A DNA stretch of 64,000 nt from the NCBI GenBank assembly GCA_040793985.1, contig JBFNJI010000012.1, forward strand, positions 1-64,000, written 5' to 3'. The stretch is from Thiodiazotropha sp040793985 (lineage in GTDB: Bacteria > Pseudomonadota > Gammaproteobacteria > Chromatiales > Chromatiaceae). A model generated the notes under the pieces. That model did not search any database. It had not been told where the DNA came from and was given only the letters and a program-made list of their open reading frames with translations. The translations under genes were made by a program, and so were the position numbers. This document shows positions 37,683 to 48,044 of this stretch, piece by piece (positions within the stretch are counted from its first letter, which is position 1; the number at the start of each line of letters is the position of its first letter).

Positions 37683-38680
37683 TTTCACGTCTCGCACTTA
37701 CCCCCGGCGAACCTGCGGGTGTCGGTCCGGACCTCTGCATCATGCTTGCACAGCGGCCCAATCCGGAGACCGAGATCGTTGTCGTTGCCGATCCGCTGCT
37801 GTTGCATCAGCGTGCGCAGCGTCTGGGAATGGCGCTGGAGTTGATCCCGTTCGATGAGCGCAAACCCGCGTCTCCCCTGCCACCCGGCAAGCTTTTATAC
37901 CTTCCGGCGAACCTCAATCACGAGGTTGTCTGCGGCCGACTCAATCCAGCCAATGCCGAGTACGTTTTGGAGACACTGCGTATCGCCACCGAAGGCTGTA
38001 TCAACGGTGAGTTCGACGGCATGGTTACCGGCCCGGTACACAAAGGGGTGATCAACGATGCAGGGCTCCCCTTTACCGGCCATACCGAGTACCTCTCCGA
38101 GCTCTGTGAAGACGCAAATCCGGTGATGATGCTTGCCACACCCGATCTGCGCGTCGCCCTGGTCACGACCCACCTGCCGCTGGCGGAGGTAAGTCAGGCG
38201 ATCACCAAGGGGCTGCTGCTGCAGGTGGCCTCCACTCTGCACAATGACCTGCGGCAATATTTCGGTATCGCTCAGCCACGCATCATGGTGTGCGGGCTCA
38301 ACCCCCATGCGGGAGAACAGGGACATCTCGGTAGGGAGGAGATTGAAGTCATCCAGCCGGCGCTGGCGGAGTTGAACAGCCAGGGAATGCAGCTGATCGG
38401 CCCACTTCCCGCCGATACCATCTTCACACCCGTACACCTGCAACAGGCGGATGCGATTCTGGCGATGTATCACGATCAGGGATTACCGGTGCTGAAGCAC
38501 CTGGGATTCGGCCATGCTGTCAATATCACCCTGGGACTGCGCATCATCCGAACCTCGGTGGACCACGGCACGGCCCTGCCACTGGCAGGTACCGGTCAAG
38601 CGAATCTGGGCAGCCTGCAATATGCGGTGAAGGTGGCGGAGAGGATGGTCAAGAGCAGGACAAAGGAGGGAGCGGGCTGA
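37679..38680 (+). CDS. pdxA: 4-hydroxythreonine-4-phosphate dehydrogenase
   Basis: A 333-residue NAD-dependent enzyme of pyridoxal phosphate synthesis. The N-terminal LALTPGEPAGVGPDL and the metal-binding histidines in FTGHTEYL and LNPHAGEQGH are conserved. The only start that fits the family is a TTG at 37679, overlapping the surA TGA by 4 bp, so translation probably relies on coupling. In many relatives rsmA follows; here pdxA is convergent with pmbA and rsmA is absent. Confidence 0.95.
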   Translation: MISRLALTPGEPAGVGPDLCIMLAQRPNPETEIVVVADPLLLHQRAQRLGMALELIPFDERKPASPLPPGKLLYLPANLNHEVVCGRLNPANAEYVLETLRIATEGCINGEFDGMVTGPVHKGVINDAGLPFTGHTEYLSELCEDANPVMMLATPDLRVALVTTHLPLAEVSQAITKGLLLQVASTLHNDLRQYFGIAQPRIMVCGLNPHAGEQGHLGREEIEVIQPALAELNSQGMQLIGPLPADTIFTPVHLQQADAILAMYHDQGLPVLKHLGFGHAVNITLGLRIIRTSVDHGTALPLAGTGQANLGSLQYAVKVAERMVKSRTKEGAG

Positions 38681-38713
38681 TGCGTGCAGTGGAAACCGCA
38701 CAAAGACTCCCGC

Positions 38714-40048
38714 CTACTCGCCAGCAACCATCATGCGCTCGATCAACCATGAGCCTGTCTGTACACTGCTGCGGGTCTCCACATCGCTACCCACTTCAAG
38801 CAGTCCCATCATCATATCACGCATATTGCCAGCGATTGTGATCTCTTCCACGGGGTACTGGATTTCACCGCCCTCCACCCAAAAACCCGCGGCACCCCGG
38901 GAGTAATCCCCGGTCACCATGTTGACCCCCTGCCCCATCAACTCCGTGACCAGCAGTCCACGATCCATCTTTTTGAGCAGTCCTGTCAGGTCCAGCTCAC
39001 CACTGTTGATACGCAGGTTTCTTACACCGCCCGCATTCCCCGTGGTCTGCATGTCGAGCTTCCGCGCCGCATAGCTGTCGAGCACATAGCTCTCGAGCAG
39101 GCCCCGGCGCACGAACGCCCGGTTGCTGGTCGCGACGCCCTCGTTGTCGTATGCGGCACTGGCCAAGCCCATGGGCAGACGGGGCTCCTCATGGATGGTG
39201 ACAAATTCCGGAAACACGGGTTTTCCCATATGGTCGAGAAGAAAACTCGCCTTACGGTATAGCGCCGATCCCCGAATCGCCCCGATAAAGCTGCGCAGCA
39301 GACCCACCGCCACATCGGCCTGAAACAGCACCGCCGCCTGTTGCGTGGGCAGCGTCCTGGCATTCAGCCTTGCCAGGGTCCGCTCTGCCGCCATTCTGCC
39401 CACCTCGTCGGGGGCATCCAGGCGATCCGCCTGGCGGGAGAGGGTGTACCAATAGTCACGCTGCATACTCCCATCCTGTTTGCCCACCACGGCACAGCTC
39501 AGGCTGTGCCGGGACGATGGGTAGCCAGCGACAAAACCGTGGGTATTGCCGTAGACATGGAGCCCATCATGCGAGTTTAGCGAGGCGCCTTCCGAGTTGA
39601 AGATTCGTGGATCGAAATCCCGCGCCGCATCTTCGCAGCGGGTAGCCAGTTGAATCGCTTCATCCACGCTTTGCTGCCAGGGATGATAGAGATCGAGATC
39701 GGGGATATCGGTGGCCATCAACTCCGCATCCGCGAGACCCGAGCAGGGGTCCTCGGAGGTATAACGGGCAAAGTTACAGGCCGCCTCCACCGTCTCCCTG
39801 ATCGCCTGCGAACTGAGATCGGAACTGCTTGCACTCCCCTTTCTATGGCCAAAATAGACGGTTACGCCAAGGCCGTTGTCGCGGGTGTGCTCAATAGTCT
39901 CCGTCTCACCGAGTCGCACGGTCAAGCTGAGACCTGCGTTGCTGCTCACCGCGGCCTCTGCCGCTGTCGCCCCCTGACGCCTGGCCTCAGCCAACAGATC
40001 CCCTATCAGTTGCTGCAATTCCGCTTTGCGTTGCTCCATATCAATCAC
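38714..40048 (-). CDS. pmbA: Metalloprotease subunit PmbA/TldE
   Basis: A 444-residue protein that forms a heterodimer with TldD, which together degrade unfolded peptides and process modified peptides such as microcins. The TldD/PmbA fold is evident, including GNAGGVRNLRINSG and the C-terminal GVNMVTGDYSRGAAGFWVEG; it lacks the HExxxH motif, as expected. The GTG start at 40048 is supported by GGAGGT eight nt upstream and by the GTGA overlap with the tldD stop. An ATG at 40039 is possible. Confidence 0.94.
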   Translation of the reverse strand: MIDMEQRKAELQQLIGDLLAEARRQGATAAEAAVSSNAGLSLTVRLGETETIEHTRDNGLGVTVYFGHRKGSASSSDLSSQAIRETVEAACNFARYTSEDPCSGLADAELMATDIPDLDLYHPWQQSVDEAIQLATRCEDAARDFDPRIFNSEGASLNSHDGLHVYGNTHGFVAGYPSSRHSLSCAVVGKQDGSMQRDYWYTLSRQADRLDAPDEVGRMAAERTLARLNARTLPTQQAAVLFQADVAVGLLRSFIGAIRGSALYRKASFLLDHMGKPVFPEFVTIHEEPRLPMGLASAAYDNEGVATSNRAFVRRGLLESYVLDSYAARKLDMQTTGNAGGVRNLRINSGELDLTGLLKKMDRGLLVTELMGQGVNMVTGDYSRGAAGFWVEGGEIQYPVEEITIAGNMRDMMMGLLEVGSDVETRSSVQTGSWLIERMMVAGE

Positions 40049-41487
40049 TGTTCGGTACCTCCGACGATCAACTCATCCAGCTTCAATGTCGGCTGGCCGA
40101 CGCCCACAGGCACACTCTGCCCCTCCTTGCCGCAAACGCCGACACCGGCATCCAGTTTCAGGTCGTCGCCGACCATGCTGATACGGGTCATGGATTCCGG
40201 ACCATTGCCTATCAGGGTCGCACCCTTGACCGGCCTGGTTATCTTGCCTTTCTCGATCAGGTAGGCCTCACTGGCCGAAAAGACGAATCGGCCGGAGGTG
40301 ATATCGACCTGCCCACCACCGAAATTCACCGCAAACAGCCCCCGATCCACAGAGGCGATGATCTCTTCCGGGTCGTGCCCGCCGGGCAGCATGTAGGTGT
40401 TGGTCATTCGCGGCATCGGCAAATGGGCATAGGATTCGCGCCTGCCGTTGCCGGTAGAGTCTACCTTCATCAGCCTTGCATTGTGCTTGTCCTGCATATA
40501 GCCCTTGAGGATGCCGTTTTCGATCAACACCGTGTTCTGGCCCGGCGTTCCTTCGTCATCCATGGTCAAGGACCCCCGTCGCCCGGGAAGGGTGCCATCA
40601 TCCACCACGGTGCAACAGTCAGCGGCCACCTGCTCACCAATCCTGCCACTGAAGGCGGAGGTCCCCTTGCGGTTGAAATCACCCTCAAGACCATGACCCA
40701 CGGCCTCATGCAGCAATACCCCGGGCCAACCCGGTCCCAGCACCACCGGCATGCTGCCGGCGGGCGCATCCACCGCCTCAAGGTTGACCAATGCCTGCCT
40801 GACCGCCTCCCGGGCGTAACCCAATCCCCGCTCCTGCTGCAGAAAGTAGTCGAGACTCTCCCGTGCCCCGCCGCCGCTGCTCCCCTGCTCCCGGCGTGAA
40901 CCCTGCTCGGCGATCACATGGACATTGAGACGTACCAAGGGTCTCACATCGGCGTTGAGGGTGCCGTCGATGGCGGCTACCAAAACCACATCGTGGGCGG
41001 CCACCAGACTGACTATCACCTCCTTTATCCGCGGGTCCTGTCTGCGCGCCTCCTGATCCAGCTGGTGCAACAACTCAACCTTCTCGACTTCGTTAAGCGT
41101 GGGCAAAGGATTGACCGGAGCGTAGAGCTGGCGGGGAACCGGCACACCGGATATGCGCACTGACTGCTCGGCACCGCTGCGCGTGATCGCCCTTGCAGCC
41201 CGTGCAGCCTCTTCCAGGATTGGCAGTTGCAGTTCATCGGAATAGGCAAACCCCGTCTTCTCCCCGCTGATTACGCGGATACCGGCACCCTGTTCAATAG
41301 TGTGTGCACCCTCCTTGATAATACCGTCCTCCAGAACCCAGGACTCGAGACGGCTGGATTGAAAGTAGAGATCGGCGGCATCGACACCTGTGCCCGTCAA
41401 ACCACCGAGCATGCGGTCAAGGTCCCGCTCCGCCAAACCAACCGGGGTCAAAATCGTCTGTTGCGCAATTTGAATCAGATCCGACAT
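40045..41487 (-). CDS. tldD: Metalloprotease subunit TldD
   Basis: A 480-residue zinc protease subunit paired with PmbA. The zinc motif HEAVGHGLEGDFN (HExxxH form) is intact, with the downstream metal ligand expected around TSGRFVFSASEAYL. It overlaps pmbA by 4 bp. In Pseudomonas yjgA lies between the two genes; here it is missing. Confidence 0.95.
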   Translation of the reverse strand: MSDLIQIAQQTILTPVGLAERDLDRMLGGLTGTGVDAADLYFQSSRLESWVLEDGIIKEGAHTIEQGAGIRVISGEKTGFAYSDELQLPILEEAARAARAITRSGAEQSVRISGVPVPRQLYAPVNPLPTLNEVEKVELLHQLDQEARRQDPRIKEVIVSLVAAHDVVLVAAIDGTLNADVRPLVRLNVHVIAEQGSRREQGSSGGGARESLDYFLQQERGLGYAREAVRQALVNLEAVDAPAGSMPVVLGPGWPGVLLHEAVGHGLEGDFNRKGTSAFSGRIGEQVAADCCTVVDDGTLPGRRGSLTMDDEGTPGQNTVLIENGILKGYMQDKHNARLMKVDSTGNGRRESYAHLPMPRMTNTYMLPGGHDPEEIIASVDRGLFAVNFGGGQVDITSGRFVFSASEAYLIEKGKITRPVKGATLIGNGPESMTRISMVGDDLKLDAGVGVCGKEGQSVPVGVGQPTLKLDELIVGGTEQ

Positions 41488-41681
41488 GGTATTCCTGGCC
41501 CTACCGGCCGCAGTTAAATTCTGTTTAGTTCCCTTGCAATCAAGGATCGCATGCCCAAACCCTGCCTGGATGACGCCATGGCTTTCACCTGGGGTTCAAC
41601 GCGGATGGTTGCGGGAGGATGGACCTGCGCTGGCCTGTTCAGCCCATCCCGGTGCAGGGCACTTGTTTTCTTCTATCCCAT

Positions 41682-42497
41682 TTATAGACGCAGATGGTCG
41701 ATGGTTGGAAAGGTTCGGCGTATGGTCTGTTGATATTCTCGATCAAGTTCGACATTGACAAACCCGGTCCCTCGCGGCACCTGGGCCAACACAGTGCCCC
41801 AGGGATCGACGATCATGCTGTGGCCGTGAGTCTCGCGACCACTGAGGTGATAACCCCCTTGCGCGGCAGCGACAATGAAGGCGAGGTTCTCGATTGCCCT
41901 GGCCCTGACCAGGGTCTCCCAATGGGCCTTGCCGGTCATTGCGGTGAAGGAGGCAGGCACGGCAAATATCTCCGCGCCTTTTTGCATCAGCTTGCGAAAC
42001 AACTCGGGGAATCTCAGATCGTAGCAGACTGCAATCCCCAAGATCCCGAAGGGGGTCTCCACTGTCACCAACTCCTCTCCCGGCTCGATGGTGCTCGACT
42101 CCACGTAGCGCTCATCGGTTTCCACCAGGTGTACATCGAAGAGATGAATCTTGTCGTATCGAGCCACCTGATTGCCATCGCTGTCCATTACCAGACATGC
42201 CGCGCGCACCTTGCCACCCTGCTTGGCACGCAGGGGTATGGTGCCTCCCACCAGCCAGATACCGTAGCGTTGAGCCATTTGACTGAGGAATCCCTGCAAG
42301 GGTCCATCGTCGTCCTCACACAGGGTCAGCATATCCCTGTCGTGCTCCCCTTTGAAGGCAAAATTTTCCGGCAGCACCACCAGCCCGGCTCCGGACTCGG
42401 CAGCCTCGCCGATCAGTCTCTCCGCCTCCAACAGATTGGCGCTGACATTCGGACTGGAAGCCATCTGTATAGCCGCGACCTTGTTCTTATTGCTCAT
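41682..42497 (-). CDS. Carbon-nitrogen hydrolase, nitrilase family (Nit1-like)
   Basis: A 271-residue amidase. The Glu-Lys-Cys triad is visible in VLPENFAF, DKIHLFDV and GIAVCYDLRFPELF. Enzymes in this position (between yhdP and tldD) resemble Nit1, which repairs deaminated glutathione; that role is inferred from family and context. It is 171 nt downstream of yhdP and 194 nt upstream of tldD. Confidence 0.92.
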   Translation of the reverse strand: MSNKNKVAAIQMASSPNVSANLLEAERLIGEAAESGAGLVVLPENFAFKGEHDRDMLTLCEDDDGPLQGFLSQMAQRYGIWLVGGTIPLRAKQGGKVRAACLVMDSDGNQVARYDKIHLFDVHLVETDERYVESSTIEPGEELVTVETPFGILGIAVCYDLRFPELFRKLMQKGAEIFAVPASFTAMTGKAHWETLVRARAIENLAFIVAAAQGGYHLSGRETHGHSMIVDPWGTVLAQVPRGTGFVNVELDREYQQTIRRTFPTIDHLRL

Positions 42498-42668
42498 CTA
42501 AAACTCTTCACTCTACTTCAGACCATCTCCACAACAGGATTTATTTTCGAGGATAGCATCATGACCCTCGATGCCGCCAGCAAGGGCATGCACTATTTTC
42601 ACATGCTCCCCAGGCATCTACCATGCATTGTCCAGGGACATTACAGGCAGGGAGTCGGCCAAGATCCA

Positions 42669-45600
42669 TTATTCGCCCGGCATCTCCGGCATCAGCGAAC
42701 GTCCACCGCCCTCCTCTTTTGTCGTAACGACCTGTATATACTGCGGGTCATCCCAGCTGCCGGTAACCTCATAGGTGCGTTCGGCGATACGATCGAAGAG
42801 CCGCCCGATCAACTTCTGAGTCATCGCCAGGGCCACGCCTGCGGTGGGGTTGATCGCCAGGGTGCCCAACAGGGGCAGGGTGGCACTTACGTTCGGCGTG
42901 ACCACGATCTTTTGGTCATAGGTACGGCTCGCCAGGCCGGTTCGGCCGCGAACGTCGACTACCGCCGCAGTGCTCTTCATGGTCAGATCGGATGTGTAGG
43001 CATCACCGTCGTTTACCGTGAAATTGCCCTCGATGGAGTCGAATGCCAAACCCTCGGAGAATAGATCCGAAAAATCGAGTGCCAGGCGTTTGCCCAGGGC
43101 GTTCAGGCTGAACAGACCGATCAACCTGCCGACACCTGGATCGACATTGTTCACCTGGCCTTTGTCCACCTTCAGCGATATGCTGCCGTAGAGTTTCTCC
43201 GCACCCATCTCCAGGGGCGAGGTGGGCCAGTAGAGTTCTGCCTTGACATCGGTGGGCGCCTGTTCGATGCCGGTGGTGATACCCAAGGCCTGTTGCAGAT
43301 CACCCAGGCTGTTGGTGTGCAGCTGTAAATTGAGTGAAGTGCTGTGCCCCCTCGGCGTCAGTCGCCAATAACCCTGACCTGTAAGATCGATGCCGTCACC
43401 GACCAGGGCCAGGCTGTCTACGGTGACGCCATCGACCTCCTTTCTCCAGGTGATATACCCCTTGCCCATCGGGTGATCGTTGATGTAGAGCTCTTCGACC
43501 GTGAAATTGATTGAGGGTACGTCTCTGGGATCGAGATCCGCTACCTTGCGCTGCTGCTCCTGCTGCCCCGTGATTCCGCGGGTCAACTCTTTCAGGTCGA
43601 ACTTCAAATAGTCAAAGCGCCCGAATATCGGCTGTTGTTCCAACTCCTGGGGTATCTGGATCATACCCTGTGCAGTGTCCGAGGTCAGATCGATACGGTA
43701 ACCGTCGGCATAGTTTTTATAGGTGAAGCGGGTCTCCGGACAGACTGTACCGAGCGCAACGAGTTCATCCACGCTGAGATCCATGGTGATATGCGACAGC
43801 CCTCCCTCTTCCGCCGCGGACTGTTGCCCGACCCAGCTGATCCAACTATCCGCATTCAGGTGCTGCAGATGGCCCCTCATGTGCAGACCCTCGGCATCAT
43901 CCAGCGACAGCGCCTCCTGGGAGAATCCGATTGCGGCGATCCACGGCTTGTCCGGGGACTCGAAGAAACGGAACAGGGCATGGGTCTGGTCCTGGTACCG
44001 AACCCTCAATTCTGTCGATTCATCACTGCGGAAATCTGCACCCATATCGAAACTCACGGTAGATTCGGCGGCTTTGCCAAGGGGCTCCGGCATCAGTACC
44101 GAGATACCTCTCAGGTCGGAGGCCAGGTTCAGCCTCACCGGCACCCGGCTGGGATGATGGGCAATCTTGACTTCGACATCCCCCTCTCCCGTACCCGTAA
44201 AATAGTCGAGTCTCCAAGCCGGAAACTGCGTTTTCAGACGTGCCAGATTTAGCGGCATGTGGGTTGTAATCCTTGTCCAGTACTCACCCTCATGACTATA
44301 CGGCAGTACATCGAAGACGATCTCGTCCCCCAACAGCCTGGCCCTGACTCCCACAGCTTCGACCCCGGTGCGGTTGAAACGAAGATTGCCGGTGATCCTG
44401 TCGATCTTGAGATCGGGTATCTTTACCTTGATGGCCGCCTGATTGAGCTCGATATCGCCATCGATTTTCAGCTTGTCCCCTTGCATCAAGGGTATCGCCA
44501 GATCGACAGATGTCCGACCCTCCCCCTCGACTTCCACCGCGGCGACAAAGTCCTCGAATTCACTGCGCAAAGGGGTCTCACCCAGGACAGCCATCAGGTC
44601 CTGAAGAGGGCCCTTCGCACTCCCCCTGATGATTACGGGTGAGGCTTCCTTCAGCTGTTCGATCTCGACCTCGACTGCCCGCAGTTGACTGTCGAGCATC
44701 AAACCATCCTGCAGTTTCACCTTGAGGGAGTTGTTGATGAAATGGACCTCAGCCACCCCATCCGATAGTCGTGGCCATTCAGGCATATAGTCGAGGATCA
44801 GATCCTCCACCCCGAACCAGACCTCGAACCGTCCCTGATGTTGGGGAAAAGGAAACTCACTGACGGGGCCATAGAGGAGAAAGCTGCCCGACTTCACATA
44901 ACCGCTCACGACGGCATTGTCGAGCCATTCGACCAGATCTTCCGGCATGATCCCCACCGGCAGATAGTCACTCTTGCGCGATCCATCCGCATCCCAGAAA
45001 TCGGATTGCATATCGATGAAGAGATCCTTGCCGGTGAATGGGATCTGCAGATCGATCCGGGAGAGTGTCTGTACGTCCTTGGAACTCATCTGCAGATGAT
45101 CGCTGTTCAGATGCAGCCCCTTCCGCAGATCGAAATTCCAGACAAAATCGCCCATCGCCTTTTGTGCCTGTAAGGGAGTCCGAAACAGCTGTGGAAAATC
45201 GACCGTCAGGCTCTTGCTGTCCAGCTTCAGCCAGCCTCCGGCCTGGTTTCCATCGAACGCCAGTGTGACTCCGCTCAAGCCGGGTATGTCCTGCCATGAC
45301 TGATGGCTATAGTCATCGACCTCGCCTTTCAGATGCCAGGTGAGTTCAGCCACCGGGGATTTGATAAATCCGAACTCGAGATTGTGCAGTTCTCCTTCAG
45401 GCGAGAGTCCGTTGAGTGCCGCATGCAAATCGGGATTGGGCAGCTTAAGTATGGCCAGAAAGTCGTTCAACTCCATCAACGACAGGGTATCTGCGTTGAG
45501 CTGAAACTGTTGCTGCCGCTGTTCTGTTGATGCCCATGTGATGTTTAGCTGCTGAGTCGGCCATGCACCATGGGATTGTTGCACCCGCAGCCGCTCGAGC

Positions 45601-46544
45601 GCGAGTTGCCAACCGTCACGCAAGCGCTGCCAGTGAAGATCGGTGGAAAGGCGTTGCAGTTCGAAAGGCTCGGACCGCCCCGGCCCGTTGACGCGAAATG
45701 CGCTCAGCTCTCCCTTACCCCGCAGGTCGTGCAGCACACCCTGCTCCAGGTCACCCCAAAGTTCGAGCTCAAGCTCGCCTTCGTCCAGGGCATAGGGCAG
45801 CGGCATCCACTCCGACAGTCGTCCCCCCAACACAAGGCCTTCACTTTTGAAATAGAATTCACCGCTCATGGCCAGTGAATTTGCATCCTTCTGCAGCAGA
45901 TCGGCGATCAGTCGAACCGATTCCTCGCCCCGTTTGCCGATACGCGTCGCCAATGAGAGCTGATGACGCAAACCGTTGTTGCGCAGGTCGACGTTCACCC
46001 CTGAGAGCCTGAGCGGGGGCTGCTCGGGAATGGCGCTCTTGAGATGGATCTCGGTATCGAGCAGGCGGAGCTGATTCTGTCCCAACAGAATCGCCGCCAC
46101 CGTATCGGGATCTCCCTCGGATACATCGCCCATGCCCTGCAGGGCAACCCTGCCGTCGGGAAAGCGCTCCAACTTCAAACGGGTACCGATGACACTGGCC
46201 CCGCCCAACTGCAGACGACCGGAGAAGAGGCTGCGGACCAGCTGGATGTTGACCAAAACCCGGGGGGCGGAGAGCAGGGGTTCACCGCTCTGTTCGTCTA
46301 GCACACTGACATCGCTGAAGTTCAGTGCCAGGTGCACCCCCTTTACCTGGGCCTGCATGGCGCCGATCTTCAGATCGACACCCGCCGCCGCCTCTGCCAC
46401 CCGTTCGATCTCCCGGCGATAGGGGTCGAGATCTATGACAGGCACGAGCAGGCGCAGCGCGGTTATCAGCAGAGCGGCGGCAATGACCAGCCATGCCAGG
46501 ATCTGCCAGAATTTGGCGTGGAGGTATTTAGCCGTGTTGAGCAT
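42669..46544 (-). CDS. yhdP: AsmA-like protein YhdP
   Basis: A 1291-residue inner-membrane-anchored protein with one N-terminal transmembrane helix (about 13-33) and a long periplasmic beta-rich body of the DUF3971/AsmA2 type. Family members bridge the envelope and carry phospholipids to the outer membrane, with TamB and YdbH as partners in E. coli. Length matches the family (about 1270). It lies between rng and the nitrilase gene as in E. coli and Pseudomonas. Confidence 0.93.
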   Translation of the reverse strand: MLNTAKYLHAKFWQILAWLVIAAALLITALRLLVPVIDLDPYRREIERVAEAAAGVDLKIGAMQAQVKGVHLALNFSDVSVLDEQSGEPLLSAPRVLVNIQLVRSLFSGRLQLGGASVIGTRLKLERFPDGRVALQGMGDVSEGDPDTVAAILLGQNQLRLLDTEIHLKSAIPEQPPLRLSGVNVDLRNNGLRHQLSLATRIGKRGEESVRLIADLLQKDANSLAMSGEFYFKSEGLVLGGRLSEWMPLPYALDEGELELELWGDLEQGVLHDLRGKGELSAFRVNGPGRSEPFELQRLSTDLHWQRLRDGWQLALERLRVQQSHGAWPTQQLNITWASTEQRQQQFQLNADTLSLMELNDFLAILKLPNPDLHAALNGLSPEGELHNLEFGFIKSPVAELTWHLKGEVDDYSHQSWQDIPGLSGVTLAFDGNQAGGWLKLDSKSLTVDFPQLFRTPLQAQKAMGDFVWNFDLRKGLHLNSDHLQMSSKDVQTLSRIDLQIPFTGKDLFIDMQSDFWDADGSRKSDYLPVGIMPEDLVEWLDNAVVSGYVKSGSFLLYGPVSEFPFPQHQGRFEVWFGVEDLILDYMPEWPRLSDGVAEVHFINNSLKVKLQDGLMLDSQLRAVEVEIEQLKEASPVIIRGSAKGPLQDLMAVLGETPLRSEFEDFVAAVEVEGEGRTSVDLAIPLMQGDKLKIDGDIELNQAAIKVKIPDLKIDRITGNLRFNRTGVEAVGVRARLLGDEIVFDVLPYSHEGEYWTRITTHMPLNLARLKTQFPAWRLDYFTGTGEGDVEVKIAHHPSRVPVRLNLASDLRGISVLMPEPLGKAAESTVSFDMGADFRSDESTELRVRYQDQTHALFRFFESPDKPWIAAIGFSQEALSLDDAEGLHMRGHLQHLNADSWISWVGQQSAAEEGGLSHITMDLSVDELVALGTVCPETRFTYKNYADGYRIDLTSDTAQGMIQIPQELEQQPIFGRFDYLKFDLKELTRGITGQQEQQRKVADLDPRDVPSINFTVEELYINDHPMGKGYITWRKEVDGVTVDSLALVGDGIDLTGQGYWRLTPRGHSTSLNLQLHTNSLGDLQQALGITTGIEQAPTDVKAELYWPTSPLEMGAEKLYGSISLKVDKGQVNNVDPGVGRLIGLFSLNALGKRLALDFSDLFSEGLAFDSIEGNFTVNDGDAYTSDLTMKSTAAVVDVRGRTGLASRTYDQKIVVTPNVSATLPLLGTLAINPTAGVALAMTQKLIGRLFDRIAERTYEVTGSWDDPQYIQVVTTKEEGGGRSLMPEMPGE

Positions 46545-46568
46545 AGGCGGGAACGCTGGGGAGTGGCA

Positions 46569-48023
46569 TCAGACCAGCACGACGTCGTAGTGCTCCTGGG
46601 TGTAGAGCATTTCCACCTGCAGCTTGATGGGATGACCGATAAACTGTTCCAACTCGGCCAGGTGGGTCGACTCCTCATCCAGGAGCCGGTCTATCACCTC
46701 CTGCGATGCAAGCACCAGCAGCGACTCCACATCGAACTGTCGCGATTCCCGCAAGATCTCCCGAAAGATCTCGTAACAGGTGGTCTCGGCGGTCTTCATG
46801 GAACCCCTGCCGCCACAGCAGGGGCAGGGCTCGCAGAGTACATGCTCCAGGGATTCGCGAATACGCTTGCGGGTCATCTCCACCAGCCCCAGGGAGGAGA
46901 CCTCGGTTATATGGGTTCTTGCATGATCGTGGGCCAGGCACTTCTCCAGCGCACGCAAGACCTGACGCCGGTGTTCGGGGTCCAGCATGTCTATGAAGTC
47001 GATGATGATGATCCCCCCCAGATTGCGCAGACGCAGTTGCCGACAGATGGCCTGTGCCGCCTCCAGGTTTGTCTTGAATATGGTCTCCTCCAGGTTTCTG
47101 TGGCCAACGAAGGCCCCCGTGTTGACGTCGATGGTGGTCATGGCTTCGGTCTGATCGATAACCAGATGACCGCCCGATTTGAGCTGTACCTTGCGTTCCA
47201 GGGCCTTCTGTATCTCGTCCTCAACCCCATAGAGGTCAAACAGCGGGCGCTGCCCGGGATAGTACTCGATATACTGCTTGATATCGGGAATGAATTTCTG
47301 TGCGAAATTTATCGCTTTCTGGTGGGTCTCCTTGGAATCGATGCGCACCTTCTCAACATCCGGGCCAACCAGATCACGTAGCGAGCGGAGAGGCAGGGAG
47401 AGGTCTTCGTGGATCAGCTCGATTTTGTTGGTCAGCTTGCTCTTCTCCTGAATCGAGGACCAGAGTCGCGCCAGGAAACGCATATCCGCCTTCAGCGAGA
47501 TCTCATCCACCCCTTCCGCAGCGGTACGGGCGATATATCCCCCGGATATCTCCCCCGCCTCAGCCACTTGATTCAGCAGCTCACGCAGGCGCTGACGCTC
47601 ATCCTCGGCCTCGATACGCTGGGAGATCCCCATGTTGCCCAGGGACGGCATGAAAACCAGATGACGCGAGGGAATTGAGATATTGGTGGTCAGACGGGCA
47701 CCCTTGGTACCGATGGGATCCTTCAACACCTGCACGATCACATAGTCGCCTTCACGGAGCAGTTCATGGATATTGTCCGTCTTCGGCCTGTCGGTGGTCT
47801 CTCCGATATCCGAGACATGCAGAAATGCCGCTCGCTCCAGCCCGATATCGACGAAGGCCGCCTGCATACCGGGAAGCACCCGGCACACCTTGCCCTTGTA
47901 GACATTGCCGACCAGGCCACGCTTACCGTAGCGTTCGATGATCACTTCTTGCACCGCACCATTCTCGATCACCGCAACCCGGGTCTCAGGTGGTGTGACG
48001 TTAATCAGAATCTCTTCACTCAT
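46569..48023 (-). CDS. rng: Ribonuclease G
   Basis: A 484-residue endoribonuclease that processes the 5' end of 16S rRNA and decays some mRNAs. An N-terminal S1 domain (about 38-120) is followed by the catalytic domain with TIDVNTGAFVG and IIDFIDMLDPEHRRQV, which hold the metal-binding aspartates, and a Zn-link cysteine motif CEPCPCCGGRGS. It lacks the long scaffold tail of RNase E. It follows maf by 21 nt. Confidence 0.96.
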   Translation of the reverse strand: MSEEILINVTPPETRVAVIENGAVQEVIIERYGKRGLVGNVYKGKVCRVLPGMQAAFVDIGLERAAFLHVSDIGETTDRPKTDNIHELLREGDYVIVQVLKDPIGTKGARLTTNISIPSRHLVFMPSLGNMGISQRIEAEDERQRLRELLNQVAEAGEISGGYIARTAAEGVDEISLKADMRFLARLWSSIQEKSKLTNKIELIHEDLSLPLRSLRDLVGPDVEKVRIDSKETHQKAINFAQKFIPDIKQYIEYYPGQRPLFDLYGVEDEIQKALERKVQLKSGGHLVIDQTEAMTTIDVNTGAFVGHRNLEETIFKTNLEAAQAICRQLRLRNLGGIIIIDFIDMLDPEHRRQVLRALEKCLAHDHARTHITEVSSLGLVEMTRKRIRESLEHVLCEPCPCCGGRGSMKTAETTCYEIFREILRESRQFDVESLLVLASQEVIDRLLDEESTHLAELEQFIGHPIKLQVEMLYTQEHYDVVLV

Positions 48024-48044
48024 ACATCTAGGGCCTGTTATTTT